Part shown: positions 53,326-63,034 of the stretch, one piece after another | Layout of the letters: each line of letters begins with the position of its first letter | Numbering within the stretch: the first letter of the stretch is position 1 | Assembly (NCBI RefSeq): GCF_030719295.1 | Contig: NZ_CP120997.1 | Location: 3,600,501 to 3,664,500 of the forward strand | Direction: 5' to 3' | Source: Streptomyces sp. Mut1 | GTDB lineage: Bacteria; Actinomycetota; Actinomycetes; Streptomycetales; Streptomycetaceae | Length of the DNA: 64,000 bases | Position numbers and translations under genes: made by a program | The notes under the pieces: generated by a model | The model's input: the letters and a program-made list of their open reading frames with translations, nothing else | Database searches by the model: none | What the model was told of the DNA's origin: nothing

Positions 53326-54174
53326 GTGCCGAACTTCGAGATCACCACAGCGAGCGCGGACGACCTCCGGATGATGGCGGACTGGGCCCACGCCGAGAAC
53401 TGGAACCCGGGCCTGACCGACGCTCCGGCGTTCTTCGCCGCCGACCCGTGCGGCTTCCTGATCGGCAGGCTCGACGGCACGCCCGTCTCCTGCGTCTCGG
53501 TGGTCCGCTACGACCCCGGCTTCGGCTTCCTCGGCTTCTACCTGACCCGCCCTCAGCTGCGCGGCCAGGGCTACGGGAGCCGGCTGTGGGCCGCCGGTAC
53601 GGCACGGCTCGCGGGGCGCAACACCGGGCTCGACGGGGTGGTGAAGCAGCAGCCGAACTACCGGAAGTCCGGCTTCCGTCCGGCCTGGACGAACCTGCGC
53701 CACGAGGGCCTGGCCCCGCTGGACGTGGTACCGCCGCCGGGCGTCACCCTCGTGGACGTGCGGACGCTGCCGTTCGGCCAGGTGTCCGCGTACGACCGCC
53801 GCTTCTTCCCGGCCGGGCGCGACGGCTTCCTGGCCGCCTGGACCACCACCCCGGGACGCACCGCGTACGCCGCACTGTACGAGGGCGAGGTGCGGGGGCT
53901 CGGGGTGCTGCGCGCCGGCCGTACGTCCTCGCGTGTGGGACCGCTGTACGCGGCCACGCCGGGCATCGCCGAGGCCCTGGTGAGCGCGCTCGCGGCCACC
54001 GACCCGGCCACCCCGGTCGCGGTGGACGTGCCCGACGCCAACCCGGCGGCGCTGCGGCTGGCCGAACGCCTCGGACTCACCCCGACGTTCGAGACGGCCC
54101 GCATGTACACGGGCCCGGTCCCGGACATCGACCTCCCCGGCCTCTACGGCATCACCAGCCTCGAACTGGGGTGA
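53326..54174 (+). CDS. GNAT acetyltransferase with second C-terminal domain
   Basis: 282 residues. First half GNAT (GFLGFYLTRPQLRGQGYGSRLW carries the acetyl-CoA loop), second half the acetyltransf_18-type domain (VSAYDRRFFPAGRDGFLAAW, then ARMYTGPVP). Substrate unknown. It converges on the SpoIIE phosphatase with 4 bp between stops. Confidence 0.88.
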   Translation: MPNFEITTASADDLRMMADWAHAENWNPGLTDAPAFFAADPCGFLIGRLDGTPVSCVSVVRYDPGFGFLGFYLTRPQLRGQGYGSRLWAAGTARLAGRNTGLDGVVKQQPNYRKSGFRPAWTNLRHEGLAPLDVVPPPGVTLVDVRTLPFGQVSAYDRRFFPAGRDGFLAAWTTTPGRTAYAALYEGEVRGLGVLRAGRTSSRVGPLYAATPGIAEALVSALAATDPATPVAVDVPDANPAALRLAERLGLTPTFETARMYTGPVPDIDLPGLYGITSLELG

Positions 54175-54178
54175 GGCC

Positions 54179-55873
54179 TCAGACCGGCTCGACCCGGGTC
54201 CGCGAGGCCATCACCGCGATGTCGTCCTCGGCGCCCGGGCCGAAGCGTTCGAGCACCCGGTCCAGCAGCGTCTCCAGATCGCCGTCCTCCGGCAGGGTCA
54301 GCTCCCTGAGCCGGGCGACGCACGCGTCGATGTCCTCGTCGCGCCGCTCCACCAGCCCGTCGGTGTACATGAACAGCACCGTCCCGGGCCCGCACTCCAT
54401 CTTGGCCGACCGGTAGCCGCCGAACCCGGTGCCGAGCGGCGGGCCCGCCGGTACGTCGCAGATCCGGGTGCCGGCCGCGCCCGGGTCGATGAAGACCGGC
54501 GGCAGGTGGCCCGCGCTGGCCACCTCGCACATCTCGCCGTCCCGGTCCACCACGGCGAGCAGGCAGGTCGCCGCCCGGTCGATCCCGGACCGCTCCACCA
54601 TCCGGTCCAGCTGCTGGAGGATGCGGTGCGGGGGCAGCTCCTCGTCGGCCAGGAGCCGCAGCAGCGAGCGGTAGTGGCTCATCGCGACGGCCGCCTCGAC
54701 GCCGTGGCCCATGACGTCGCCCATGGCCTTGAGGTGCCGCCCGTCCGGCAGCGGGATGACATCGAACCAGTCGCCGCCCACCAGGACGCTGCGGTCGGCC
54801 GGCAGATAGCGGGTGGCGACCTCGATGTGCGGGTGGGGCGGCCGGGGCTCGGAGAGCAGGGAGCGCTGGAGCTCCAGGGCGATGGTGTGCTCGTGGGTGA
54901 AGCGGCGCGCGTGGTCGAGGTGGACGGCGGCCCGCCCGGCGAGTTCCCGGGCCACCACCACGTCGTCGTCCGAGAAGACGGGCGAGCCGCCGCCCCTCAT
55001 CAGGCCGAGGATCCCGATCGGGGCGCCGCGTACGGAGACGGGCACCACGACGGCCGAGTGCAGCCCGAGGTCCCGGTAGGCATCGGCCCACTCGGGGCTG
55101 GGGGCGGAGCGGTTCAGCTGCTCTTCGTCGGTGAGGTTCTCGACGATCGGCAGGTCGGTGGCCAGACAGCGCGGTACGGCGGCGTCCTCCTGGTGGTCGA
55201 TGTAGTCACCGGCCACCCCGAACCGCTCGGCACCCGGGCTCAGCCCCCGCACGGCCGACATCGCCGCGCGCCGCAGCCGGACCACGCCGGGCGGTGCCGG
55301 GCGCACCGGCGGGGCGACGTCCCTGGGGAAGACCTCCACGATGGCGACGTCGGCGATCCCGGGGACGACGAGGTCGGCCAGCTCGGCGCAGGTGGTGTCC
55401 ATGTCGAGCGTGGTGCCGATGCGGGTGTTGGCGCTGTCCAGGAGGCTCAGGTGGCGCTGGGCCTGGGCGAGCCGGCGCTGTTCGTCGTCGGAGGCCACGA
55501 CCTCCAGCACGATCCCGACCACGCCGACGACCCGCTCGCTGATCTCCAGCCGGTGGTAGGCCCCGTGCCAGTAGCAGCGGGCGGTGCCGGACGCGGCGGG
55601 GAGTCGGCCGCTGGAGGTGATCTCGCGGGCCCGCCCGTCGGCGAGCACGGCGTGCATCAGGTCCTCGCGGGCGTCGATGTCCGGCATGACCTCGCTGGGG
55701 CGGCGGCCCAGGTGGGCGGCGGGCGGGAGGCCGTTGTGGCGGACGAGCGCCGGGTTGACGTACATGTAGCGCAGCTCGGTGTCGAACACGGCCACGCCCG
55801 CCGTCGTGCCGTCGAGCACGGCGGCGAGCGCCGTGACATCGATCGACGGCGGATGGTCGGCGTGGACCGGCAA
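54179..55873 (-). CDS. PAS-GAF-SpoIIE protein phosphatase
   Basis: 564 residues: PAS domain (about 10-110, VFDTELRYMYVNPALV), GAF domain (about 150-310) and PP2C-type SpoIIE domain (about 330-560) with VGGDWFDVIPL, MGDVMGHGVEAA, GHLPP and MYTDGLVERR metal-ligand motifs. It dephosphorylates anti-sigma-factor antagonists in response to a signal sensed by PAS/GAF. The TTG start at 55873 is chosen because AGGAGG lies 6 bases before it; upstream ATGs lack one. Confidence 0.9.
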   Translation of the reverse strand: MPVHADHPPSIDVTALAAVLDGTTAGVAVFDTELRYMYVNPALVRHNGLPPAAHLGRRPSEVMPDIDAREDLMHAVLADGRAREITSSGRLPAASGTARCYWHGAYHRLEISERVVGVVGIVLEVVASDDEQRRLAQAQRHLSLLDSANTRIGTTLDMDTTCAELADLVVPGIADVAIVEVFPRDVAPPVRPAPPGVVRLRRAAMSAVRGLSPGAERFGVAGDYIDHQEDAAVPRCLATDLPIVENLTDEEQLNRSAPSPEWADAYRDLGLHSAVVVPVSVRGAPIGILGLMRGGGSPVFSDDDVVVARELAGRAAVHLDHARRFTHEHTIALELQRSLLSEPRPPHPHIEVATRYLPADRSVLVGGDWFDVIPLPDGRHLKAMGDVMGHGVEAAVAMSHYRSLLRLLADEELPPHRILQQLDRMVERSGIDRAATCLLAVVDRDGEMCEVASAGHLPPVFIDPGAAGTRICDVPAGPPLGTGFGGYRSAKMECGPGTVLFMYTDGLVERRDEDIDACVARLRELTLPEDGDLETLLDRVLERFGPGAEDDIAVMASRTRVEPV

Positions 55874-56039
55874 GGCGTACCTCCTGGGGCAGGGCGCGGG
55901 CCGCCACACTGCCCGGCCCTTCATACTCGAACGCCCGGCCCGCTCCCGCATCCGCAGCACCGCCGACCGGTGTCACCCGGACCGTGCCCGGAAAGTCCCG
56001 CCCGGTCCGCGGGCGTACACCGGGGCCTTCCGGACCCCC

Positions 56040-57479
56040 TCAGTGCAGCGGCATCGTTCCCCCGGTCTCCGGCTTCCCCCGGGGTACGAGCACCGCGGAG
56101 AGGGCCGCGCACCCGGCCGCCGCCACCGCGCACACCAGGAAGGCGTCCCCGAATCCGGCGGAGGTGCCCGGGGCGCCCTCGATACCGGCCGCGGCCACCG
56201 TGGAGACGACCGCGACGCCGACCGAGCCGCCCACCTCGTGGAAGGTGTTGACCACGCCCGACGCGAGTCCCGCCTCCTCGTGGGCGACCATGCCGAGCGC
56301 GGTGGTGGTCGCGGTGACGAACACCGCGCCCAGCCCGAAGGCGGCCACCGCGAGACCCGGCATCAGCACCCCGTACACGCTGCTGTGCGCGCCGAGGCCG
56401 GCCAGTGGGGCGCAGGCGGCGGTGGCGATCACCATGCCGCCGACGGCGGTGGCCCGGCTGCCGGCCGTGGTGACGAGCCGCGAGCCGAGGTGCGCGCCGG
56501 CCCCGACGGCCACCGCGACCGGCAGGAAGACCAGGCCGGTCCGCATCGCCCCGAGACCGCGCGCGTGCTGGAGGTAGACCGAGCCGAGGAAGAAGAACGC
56601 GATCAGCAGCCCGGTGGCGACGAGCATCAGGAACGCCCCGGCGAGCACCGGCCGCCGGGTGAACATCCGCAGGTCCATCAGCGGTTTTCGGGCCGCCCGC
56701 TCGACGCCCGCGAACACCGCGTACAGGACCGCGGCGGCGGCGAGGGGCAGCAGGGTGCCGGTCCCGGCCCAGCCGCCGTCCCCGGCCTCGACCAGCCCGT
56801 AGATCAGCGCCCCGGTGCCGGCGGTCACGAGCACGGCGCCCGGCAGGTCGAGCCCGCCCGAGCGCCGCGGGGCGCGCGGGGGCACGACGGCGGGGAGCGC
56901 GGCCAGCAGGGCGAGGCCGACGGGCACGTTGACGTAGAAGATCCAGGCCCAGCCGGGTCCCCCGGTCAGCGCGCCGCCCGCGAGGACGCCGACCGCCGAT
57001 CCGGTGCCGCCGATCGCGGCCCACACCCCGAGCGCTCTGGCGCGCGCGGGGCCGTGGAACGACGTGGTGAGCAGAGCCAGCGCGGCCGGGGACAGCAGGG
57101 CCGCGCCCACGCCCTGCGCGATACGGCCGGCGATCAGGACCGGGGCGCTGCCGGCCAGGCCGCAGGCCAGCGAGGCGGCGGTGAAGAGGGCCAGTCCGGC
57201 GAGCAGGGTGCGCCGGGCGCCCAGTGCGTCGGCGAGGCGCCCGCCGAGCAGCATCAGACCGCCGAAGCAGAGGGTGTACGCGGTGACCACCCAGGTCAGC
57301 GCGGTGCGGTCCAGGTGCAGATCGGCGGCCATGTCGGGCAGCGCGACATTCACCACGGTGACGTCGAGGACCAGCATGAACTGGGCCGCGCACAGCAGCG
57401 CGAGCATCAGCCCCGAGCCGTTCCGGGTGGCCGCGTGCGGGTGGGCCGCGTGCGGGGACGATGAGATGTCATGGGTCAT
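56040..57479 (-). CDS. MFS drug efflux transporter, DHA2 (EmrB/QacA) family
   Basis: 479 residues, 14 helices; LDVTVVNVALPDMAADL is the DHA2 motif D1, GGRLADALGARRTL motif A, and LSPAALALL a motif C relative. Exports drugs by proton antiport. The ATG at 57479 is 7 bases after a -10 hexamer with no Shine-Dalgarno, so the mRNA is probably leaderless. Controlled by the divergent TetR protein through operators covering that promoter. Confidence 0.92.
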   Translation of the reverse strand: MTHDISSSPHAAHPHAATRNGSGLMLALLCAAQFMLVLDVTVVNVALPDMAADLHLDRTALTWVVTAYTLCFGGLMLLGGRLADALGARRTLLAGLALFTAASLACGLAGSAPVLIAGRIAQGVGAALLSPAALALLTTSFHGPARARALGVWAAIGGTGSAVGVLAGGALTGGPGWAWIFYVNVPVGLALLAALPAVVPPRAPRRSGGLDLPGAVLVTAGTGALIYGLVEAGDGGWAGTGTLLPLAAAAVLYAVFAGVERAARKPLMDLRMFTRRPVLAGAFLMLVATGLLIAFFFLGSVYLQHARGLGAMRTGLVFLPVAVAVGAGAHLGSRLVTTAGSRATAVGGMVIATAACAPLAGLGAHSSVYGVLMPGLAVAAFGLGAVFVTATTTALGMVAHEEAGLASGVVNTFHEVGGSVGVAVVSTVAAAGIEGAPGTSAGFGDAFLVCAVAAAGCAALSAVLVPRGKPETGGTMPLH

Positions 57480-57480
57480 G

Positions 57481-57543
57481 AACTGAACTGTACGGCTCAG
57501 TTCAGTTGAACTCAACAGTTCAGTTCAGGTCGCTGCTAGCATC
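57481..57543. promoter_or_regulatory. TetR operator array and divergent promoters
   Basis: AACTGAACTG (57481-57490) is mirrored by CAGTTCAGTT (57498-57507), and a third CAGTTCAGTT follows at 57516-57525. On the minus strand TTGAGT and TACAGT, 17 bp apart, give a promoter ending 7 bases before the MFS ATG. On the + strand TAGCAT (57537-57542) is a -10 for the TetR gene, also within 7 bases of its ATG. Confidence 0.75.
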
Positions 57544-57548
57544 GGCCC

Positions 57549-58196
57549 ATGGACGAAAGGCCACGCCCCAGCGGACCCCGCGCCGAGGCCAAGCGCCGGG
57601 CCATCGTGCGGGCGGCCCGCGCCGCGTTCCTCCGGGACGGGTTCGGCGTCGGCATGGACGTGATCGCCGCCGACGCGGGCGTCTCGAAGGTGACCGTCTA
57701 CAACCACTTCGGCAGCAAGGAAGCGCTGTTCACCGCGGTCATCGCGGGCGCGCTGGACGAACCGCTCGGCGGCGCCTCCACCACCGCGCTGGCCGGCCTC
57801 GCCGACGCCCCCGACCTGCGCGCCGCCCTCACCGAGGCGGCTCGCGCCTGGGTGGCCGCCGTCCGGGGCAACGCCGATGTGATCGCCCTGCGCAATCTCG
57901 TGGCCGCCGAGATGCACCGCTTCCCGGGGCTCGCGGACGCCTGGCGGGGACATGGGCCCGAGGGCCACCACCCGGCGGTCGCCGACGCGCTGCGGGAGCT
58001 GGCCGGGCGGGGGCGGCTGGTGATCCCCGACCTGGAGACCGCGATCGTCCAGCTCTACGCGCTGCTGGTCTTCCCGCACCTGGTCTTCGGCTCGTACGGC
58101 ACGACTCTGGACGACGACGCCACGGACCGGCTGGTCACCCACGGCGTCGACATGTTCCTGGGCTACTACGCCCCGCCCGCACCGCCCGCCGCGTAG
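57549..58196 (+). CDS. TetR-family repressor of the adjacent MFS pump
   Basis: 215 residues, TetR HTH in AIVRAARAAFLRDGFGVGMD through GVSKVTVYNHFGSKEALF; C-terminal TetR_C_7-like domain ending in a hydrophobic FLGYYAPPAPP tail. No Shine-Dalgarno before the ATG, probably leaderless. Its end overlaps the convergent AraC gene by 31 bp. Confidence 0.9.
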   Translation: MDERPRPSGPRAEAKRRAIVRAARAAFLRDGFGVGMDVIAADAGVSKVTVYNHFGSKEALFTAVIAGALDEPLGGASTTALAGLADAPDLRAALTEAARAWVAAVRGNADVIALRNLVAAEMHRFPGLADAWRGHGPEGHHPAVADALRELAGRGRLVIPDLETAIVQLYALLVFPHLVFGSYGTTLDDDATDRLVTHGVDMFLGYYAPPAPPAA

Positions 58197-58927
58197 GACC
58201 CCGGGGTGGTGCCGAAGGCGTGCCGGAACGACTGGATGAACGCGCTCGGCCCGCTGTAGCCGCAGGCGGCGGCCACCGCGGTGACCGAGCCGCCGGACGC
58301 CAGCAGGGTCAGCGCGTGGTGCAGCCGGAGCTGGGTGCGCCACTGCGGGAACGACATCCCGGTCTCCCCGCGGAACAGCCGGCTCAGGGTGCGCGCCGAG
58401 GCGCCGACGGCCGCCCCCAGCTCGGTGAGGGTCCGCCCGTCCGCCGGGTCCTCCTGGAGGATGCGGGCGATGTCCCGCAGCCGGGCGTCGGCCGGTGACG
58501 GCAGGCAGACCCCGAGCGGCTCGACCCGGCGCAGCTGATCGAGCGCGACCCGCTCCAGATTCCGCCGCCTGCGCCGGTCGCCGATCAGCTCCGTGTCGTC
58601 GGTCAGGCAGGCCACGACCTCCCTGAGCAGCGGGGTGACGGCCAGCACGGTCGGCCGGTCGAGCCGCAGCGGATTGTCCTGCGGGGCGAAGCTGAGCGCC
58701 CGCAGCTCGGTCGGCCCGTACGCCAGGTGGGCGTGGACCACACCGGCCGGAATCCACACCGCCCGGTGCGGCGGCACGGCCCACACCCCGAGCGGGGTGG
58801 CCACCTCCAGGACCCCGCGCGAGGGGCAGACGAGCTGGTGCTCCAGATGGTGGTGGCTCTCGATGCGCTCCTGGTGGGCGAGCGGCACCCGGGCCGGACC
58901 GTGCAGGGTGCGGCAGGTTGGCGACAT
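58166..58927 (-). CDS. AraC-family transcriptional regulator
   Basis: 253 residues: N-terminal cupin-type sensor (HHLEHQLVCPSRGVLEV, WIPAGVVHAHL) and two C-terminal HTHs (LTELGAAVGASARTLSRLF and AVAAACGYSGPSAFIQSFRHAFG). Divergent to the MFS gene at 59005, 77 bp away, which it likely activates in response to a small molecule. Confidence 0.92.
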   Translation of the reverse strand: MSPTCRTLHGPARVPLAHQERIESHHHLEHQLVCPSRGVLEVATPLGVWAVPPHRAVWIPAGVVHAHLAYGPTELRALSFAPQDNPLRLDRPTVLAVTPLLREVVACLTDDTELIGDRRRRRNLERVALDQLRRVEPLGVCLPSPADARLRDIARILQEDPADGRTLTELGAAVGASARTLSRLFRGETGMSFPQWRTQLRLHHALTLLASGGSVTAVAAACGYSGPSAFIQSFRHAFGTTPGSYAAGGAGGA

Positions 58928-59004
58928 AAGTAGGCAGGTTATCGCTAGCCCGCCGATGAGCCCGGCCGGAATCCTCGAAGGGATCTCAGCAAGGAGCCGC
59001 CCTC

Positions 59005-60285
59005 ATGACCGGTCCAGCCGCCCGGCAGACCCCGCCCGCCGACAACCCGCCGGCCGCGTCCGCATCCGAAACCGCGTCCGCCTCCCCGCCCGCTTCCGAC
59101 TCCCCGCCCGCTTCCGCTTCCGCTTCCGGCTCCCCGTCCGCCCAGGGCCCCTCGGCCTGGCGCCGGATGCGGATGTGGGGCGCCGCGCACGCCGTGGACG
59201 ACCTCTACCAGGGCCTGGTGCCCGCCTGTGTCCCGTACTTCGTGCTGGACCGGGGCTACAGCTATGTCGCCGCGTCCGGGCTCACCCTCGCCGCCGCCCT
59301 CGGCAGTTCGGTGCCGCAGCCCTTCATCGGCCTCGCGGTGGACCGTTACCGGCTGCCCCGGCTGGCCCCCGCCGGACTCGCCGTCGCGGGCATCGGACTC
59401 GGCCTGTCCGGGCTCGTCCAGCCGTACGCGGCCGTCTGGCTGCTGATCCTGCTGTCCGGGCTCGGCGTCGCGATGTTCCACCCGGCGGCGGGCAAGGCGG
59501 CCCGGGAGGCCGCCGGGGACAGCGCGTCCGCGATGAGCGTCTTCGCGGCGGGCGGCAGCGTCGGCTTCTTCCTGGCCCCGGTGCTCGCGACCCCGGCGCT
59601 GGTCGCGATGGGGGTGGGCGCGACGGCCCTCTTCATCCCGCCGGCCGTCCTCATGGCGTTCGTGCTGCTCAGGCACCGCCCGGCGGCGGCCCCCACGCGC
59701 AAGGGCGCGCGGGCGGGACAGGACCGGTGGCGGCCGTTCCTCTTCCTCACCGGCATCGAAGTGGTGCGCTCCGTGGCGTTCTTCGGGGCCATCACCTTCA
59801 TCGAGCTGTTCTGGATCCGCCATCTGCACTCCGGCCGGGGCATCGCGGGCGTGGCGCTCGCCTGCTTCCTCGTCGGCGGAGTGGCCGGCACGCTGCTCGG
59901 CGGCCGGATCGCGGACCGCGTCGGCATGGTCCGTACGGTCCAGCTGGGCGGCGTCGCCGCCGTACCGGCCCTGATCGCGCTGCGGGTGACCCCCGGAACA
60001 CTGTTGCCGCTGCTGTTCGCGGTCCTGGCGGGCCTCGCGCTGAACGTCCCGTTCGCCGTCCTGGTCAAGCTCGGCCAGGACTACCTGCCGGGGCGCCCCG
60101 GCACGGCGGCCGGTGTCACGCTCGGCCTGGCCGTCAGCGTCGGCGGCCTGATCGCCCCGGCGCTCGGCGCGGCCGCCCAGACGTACGGACCGCAGGGCGT
60201 GTTCACCATCCTGTGCGCGATCCCCGTGCTCGCCCTGGTGCTCGGACTCTTCCTCACGGAACCGGAACCGCTGCCGGGCGACTGA
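59005..60285 (+). CDS. MFS transporter, fosmidomycin-resistance-like
   Basis: 426 residues. A disordered Ala/Ser/Pro start (to about 50) precedes 12 helices; HAVDDLYQGLVPACVPYFV resembles the first helix of Fsr-type efflux proteins, then GLAVDRYRLPRL motif A. AAGGAG precedes the ATG. The substrate is unknown; paired with the AraC regulator. Confidence 0.85.
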   Translation: MTGPAARQTPPADNPPAASASETASASPPASDSPPASASASGSPSAQGPSAWRRMRMWGAAHAVDDLYQGLVPACVPYFVLDRGYSYVAASGLTLAAALGSSVPQPFIGLAVDRYRLPRLAPAGLAVAGIGLGLSGLVQPYAAVWLLILLSGLGVAMFHPAAGKAAREAAGDSASAMSVFAAGGSVGFFLAPVLATPALVAMGVGATALFIPPAVLMAFVLLRHRPAAAPTRKGARAGQDRWRPFLFLTGIEVVRSVAFFGAITFIELFWIRHLHSGRGIAGVALACFLVGGVAGTLLGGRIADRVGMVRTVQLGGVAAVPALIALRVTPGTLLPLLFAVLAGLALNVPFAVLVKLGQDYLPGRPGTAAGVTLGLAVSVGGLIAPALGAAAQTYGPQGVFTILCAIPVLALVLGLFLTEPEPLPGD

Positions 60286-60365
60286 CCGTCCCCCCTGGCG
60301 AAGGCATGCTGTACGGACACGGGCGCCGGTAACCGCCGCAGCGCCCAGTACCGAAGGGCCACGCC

Positions 60366-60851
60366 ATGGGATCGTCACCGCACATCGGCTCACGCGTACC
60401 GGAGTTCACCCTCGCCGGGGGCGTCCTCGACGGGGACGCCTTCGAGCGGCGCGACTACGCGCTCGCCGAGGCGCGCGGGCGGTCCCTGGTGCTCGCCTTC
60501 TACCCGGGCGACAACACGGCCGTGTGCACCAAGCAGCTGTGCTCGTACTCCTCGGGCCTGGAGACCTTCGAGGCGCTGGACGCCGAGGTCTGGGGGATCA
60601 GTCCACAGGGTGTGGACAGCCACGAGTCCTTCGCCCGCGCCCATGGGCTGCGCATGCCGCTGCTGGCGGACCCGGGCCGGGAGACCGCCCGGCTGTTCGG
60701 GGTCGCCGCGCCCGGGATCGGCGTACGGCGTGCCGTCTTCCTGATCGACGCGGACGGGGTGCTGCGGTGGAAGCATGTGGCCCTTCTGGGGGCCACGTTC
60801 CAGTCGGCGGACACCCTGGCCGACCAATTGTCCGGCATCAAGACCAAGTAA
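60366..60851 (+). CDS. Peroxiredoxin, Bcp/AhpE type
   Basis: 161 residues with the peroxidatic motif FYPGDNTAVCTKQLCSY: Cys54 peroxidatic, Cys59 a candidate resolving Cys five residues later as in atypical 2-Cys Bcp. Reduces peroxides with thioredoxin. Single gene; the AGGGCCACGCC before the ATG is a weak ribosome-binding site. Confidence 0.9.
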   Translation: MGSSPHIGSRVPEFTLAGGVLDGDAFERRDYALAEARGRSLVLAFYPGDNTAVCTKQLCSYSSGLETFEALDAEVWGISPQGVDSHESFARAHGLRMPLLADPGRETARLFGVAAPGIGVRRAVFLIDADGVLRWKHVALLGATFQSADTLADQLSGIKTK

Positions 60852-60956
60852 AAGATTGCCGGGTTCCGGCAGTGTCTTCATGGGGGCGCGTATGGGATCA
60901 TCCAGCCAGTTCGACGGAAATGTTCGGGGGATGCCGGAACCGGGAGGGGTGATCAC

Positions 60957-61466
60957 GTGACCTTGTTTCTCGGTCTCGGCATCGCGGGGGTCGTGCTGCT
61001 CGCGCTGTCCCTGGTCTTCGACGGGATTCTCGAAGGGCTCTTCGGAGGCCTGCTGGAGGGTCTGTTCGGCGGGCTGGTCTCCCTTCCGGTGATCGCCGGA
61101 TTCCTCTCGATGCTCGGCTTCGGCGGCGCCATCGTGCTCGGCACGACCGGCGCCGGCACGCTCGCCGCCACCGTGGCGGGCGTCCTGGCCGGGCTGGTCG
61201 CCGCAGTGCTGACCTGGAAGTTCAGCCGCGCCCTGATGCGGGACCAGACCGACGCGACCCCGCGCAACCAGGATCTCGTCGGCACGTCCGGCTCGGTGGT
61301 CACGGCCATCCCGGCCGACGGGTACGGCGAGGTTCTGCTGCGGCTCGGCGGACAGCTGGTCAAGCTGTCCGCGAAGAGCCCGGTGCCGGTCGCACGCGGC
61401 GCCGAGGTCTGGGTCGAGGCGGCCCTCTCCAGCACCGCCGTCTCGGTCCGTCCGGTCGAACGCTGA
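60957..61466 (+). CDS. NfeD-like membrane protein, flotillin partner
   Basis: 169 residues: three to four hydrophobic helices (GLGIAGVVLLALSLVFDG, VSLPVIAGFLSMLGFGGAI, a Gly/Ala-rich third), then a C-terminal OB-fold (LVGTSGSVVTAIPADGYGEV, VARGAEVWVEAALSSTAV). NfeD1b-type proteins are membrane partners of flotillins. GGGAGGGG lies before the GTG. The flotillin gene is 73 bp downstream. Confidence 0.88.
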   Translation: MTLFLGLGIAGVVLLALSLVFDGILEGLFGGLLEGLFGGLVSLPVIAGFLSMLGFGGAIVLGTTGAGTLAATVAGVLAGLVAAVLTWKFSRALMRDQTDATPRNQDLVGTSGSVVTAIPADGYGEVLLRLGGQLVKLSAKSPVPVARGAEVWVEAALSSTAVSVRPVER

Positions 61467-61539
61467 CCCGGTACGCCCGCCGTTCCATCACCGCACGCCA
61501 TACAACTGCCCCCACCAGGAGGCAGAGGGGGACACCCTG

Positions 61540-62982
61540 ATGAGTCCAGTAATGATCGCCGTCGTCGGAGTCGTCGTACTCCTGTTCCTGCTCGCCCTCG
61601 CCGTCATCACCCGTTACAAGGTGGCCGGCCCCAGCCAGGCGTTCATCATCACCGGCCGCCGCGGCAAGAAGTCGGTCGACCCGGTGACGGGCCGGGCCAG
61701 CATCGACAACAGCGGCCAGAAGGTCGTCGTCGGCGGCGGCGTCTTCGTCGTCCCGTTCGTCCAGCAGAAGTTCACCCTGGACCTGTCCAGCCGGCACATC
61801 CCGGTCGCGGTGCGCGGCGCCGTCACCCTGCGCGGCGTCAAGTCCAACCTCGAAGGCGTCGCGATCGTCAAGGTCGGCGGCAGCGAGGACGCCATCCGGG
61901 CCGCCGCCCAGCGCTTCCTGCGCCAGCAGGACGGCATCGTCGGCTTCACCCAGGAAGTGCTCTCCGGCGCGCTGCGCGCCATCGTCGGCCGGATGTCGGT
62001 CGAGGACATCATCCGCGACCGTGCCGCGTTCGCCGGCCAGGTGGCGGAGGAGGCCGAGGCGAGCCTGTCCGGCCAGGGCCTGATTCTGGACGCCTTCCAG
62101 ATCCAGGACATCACCACCGAGGGCTCCTACCTGGAGGACCTCGGACGCCCGGAGGCGGCGCGCGCCAAGCAGGAGGCGGACATCGCCGAGGCGAACGCCC
62201 GCCGCGCCTCGGAGCAGGCCCGGCTGAAGGCCGCCGAGGAGATCGCCATCGCCGAGCGGACCTTCTACCTCAAGCAGGCCGAGATCAAGGCGGAGACCGA
62301 GGCGGCCGCCGCCCAGGCCGACGCCGCCGGTCCGCTCGCCGAGGCCGCGCGCCGGCAGGAGGTCCTGAGCGAGCAGGAGAAGGTCGCCGAGCGCCAGGCC
62401 GCGCTGACCGACCGCGAGCTGGACACCAAGGTCCGCAAGCCCGCCGACGCAGCCCGCTACCAGGCCGAGCAGGAGGCCGAGGCGCGTCGTATCGCCCAGG
62501 TCAAGGAGGCCGAGGCGGAGGCCGAGCGCTCCCGGCTGACCGGTGAGGGTGAGAAGCTGCACCGTTCCGCGCTCGCCGAGGCCGTACGCATCGAGGGTGA
62601 GTCGGAGGCCGCCGCCATCGCCGCCCGCGGTTCGGCCGAGGCCGAGGCCATGCAGAAGAAGGCCGACGCCTTCGCGCAGTACGGTGACGCGGCCGTCCTC
62701 CAGATGCTCGTCGAGGTGCTGCCGCAGGTCGTCGCCAAGGCGGCCGAGCCGATGAGCGCGATCGACAAGATGACCGTCATCTCGACGGACGGGGCGAGCC
62801 AGCTCTCCCGTACGGTCACGGACAACGTCGCCCAGGGCATGGAGCTGCTCAGCTCCACCACCGGGGTCGACCTCGCCGCCCTGCTGAAGAACCTCAAGGG
62901 CGCGGGCCCGAAGCCGGTGGCGGCCGAGGCCGCCGCCGGGACCGCCGGGGCGGCGGACGGAAAGATCGAGATCAGCGACTGA
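61540..62982 (+). CDS. Flotillin-like SPFH-domain protein
   Basis: 480 residues. An N-terminal membrane helix (IAVVGVVVLLFLLALAVITRY) is followed by the SPFH/PHB domain (RASIDNSGQKVVVGGGVFVVPF to about 200), a long Glu/Ala-rich coiled coil (about 205-400) and a C-terminal oligomerisation region (LQMLVEVLPQVVAKAAEPM). It organises membrane microdomains. AGGAGGCAGAGGGGG precedes the ATG. Confidence 0.93.
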   Translation: MSPVMIAVVGVVVLLFLLALAVITRYKVAGPSQAFIITGRRGKKSVDPVTGRASIDNSGQKVVVGGGVFVVPFVQQKFTLDLSSRHIPVAVRGAVTLRGVKSNLEGVAIVKVGGSEDAIRAAAQRFLRQQDGIVGFTQEVLSGALRAIVGRMSVEDIIRDRAAFAGQVAEEAEASLSGQGLILDAFQIQDITTEGSYLEDLGRPEAARAKQEADIAEANARRASEQARLKAAEEIAIAERTFYLKQAEIKAETEAAAAQADAAGPLAEAARRQEVLSEQEKVAERQAALTDRELDTKVRKPADAARYQAEQEAEARRIAQVKEAEAEAERSRLTGEGEKLHRSALAEAVRIEGESEAAAIAARGSAEAEAMQKKADAFAQYGDAAVLQMLVEVLPQVVAKAAEPMSAIDKMTVISTDGASQLSRTVTDNVAQGMELLSSTTGVDLAALLKNLKGAGPKPVAAEAAAGTAGAADGKIEISD

Positions 62983-63000
62983 TCCCCACGCGGTGCCCCA

Positions 63001-63034
63001 GGTGCCCGGCTGGTCGTGCGACCGGCCGGGCACC
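63001..63034 (+). terminator. Terminator after the flotillin gene
   Basis: A 15-bp stem with one G-U pair (63001-63015 with 63020-63034, GGTGCCCGGC start) and a GTGC loop, 18 bp after the stop codon. Caps the NfeD-flotillin transcript. Confidence 0.8.
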
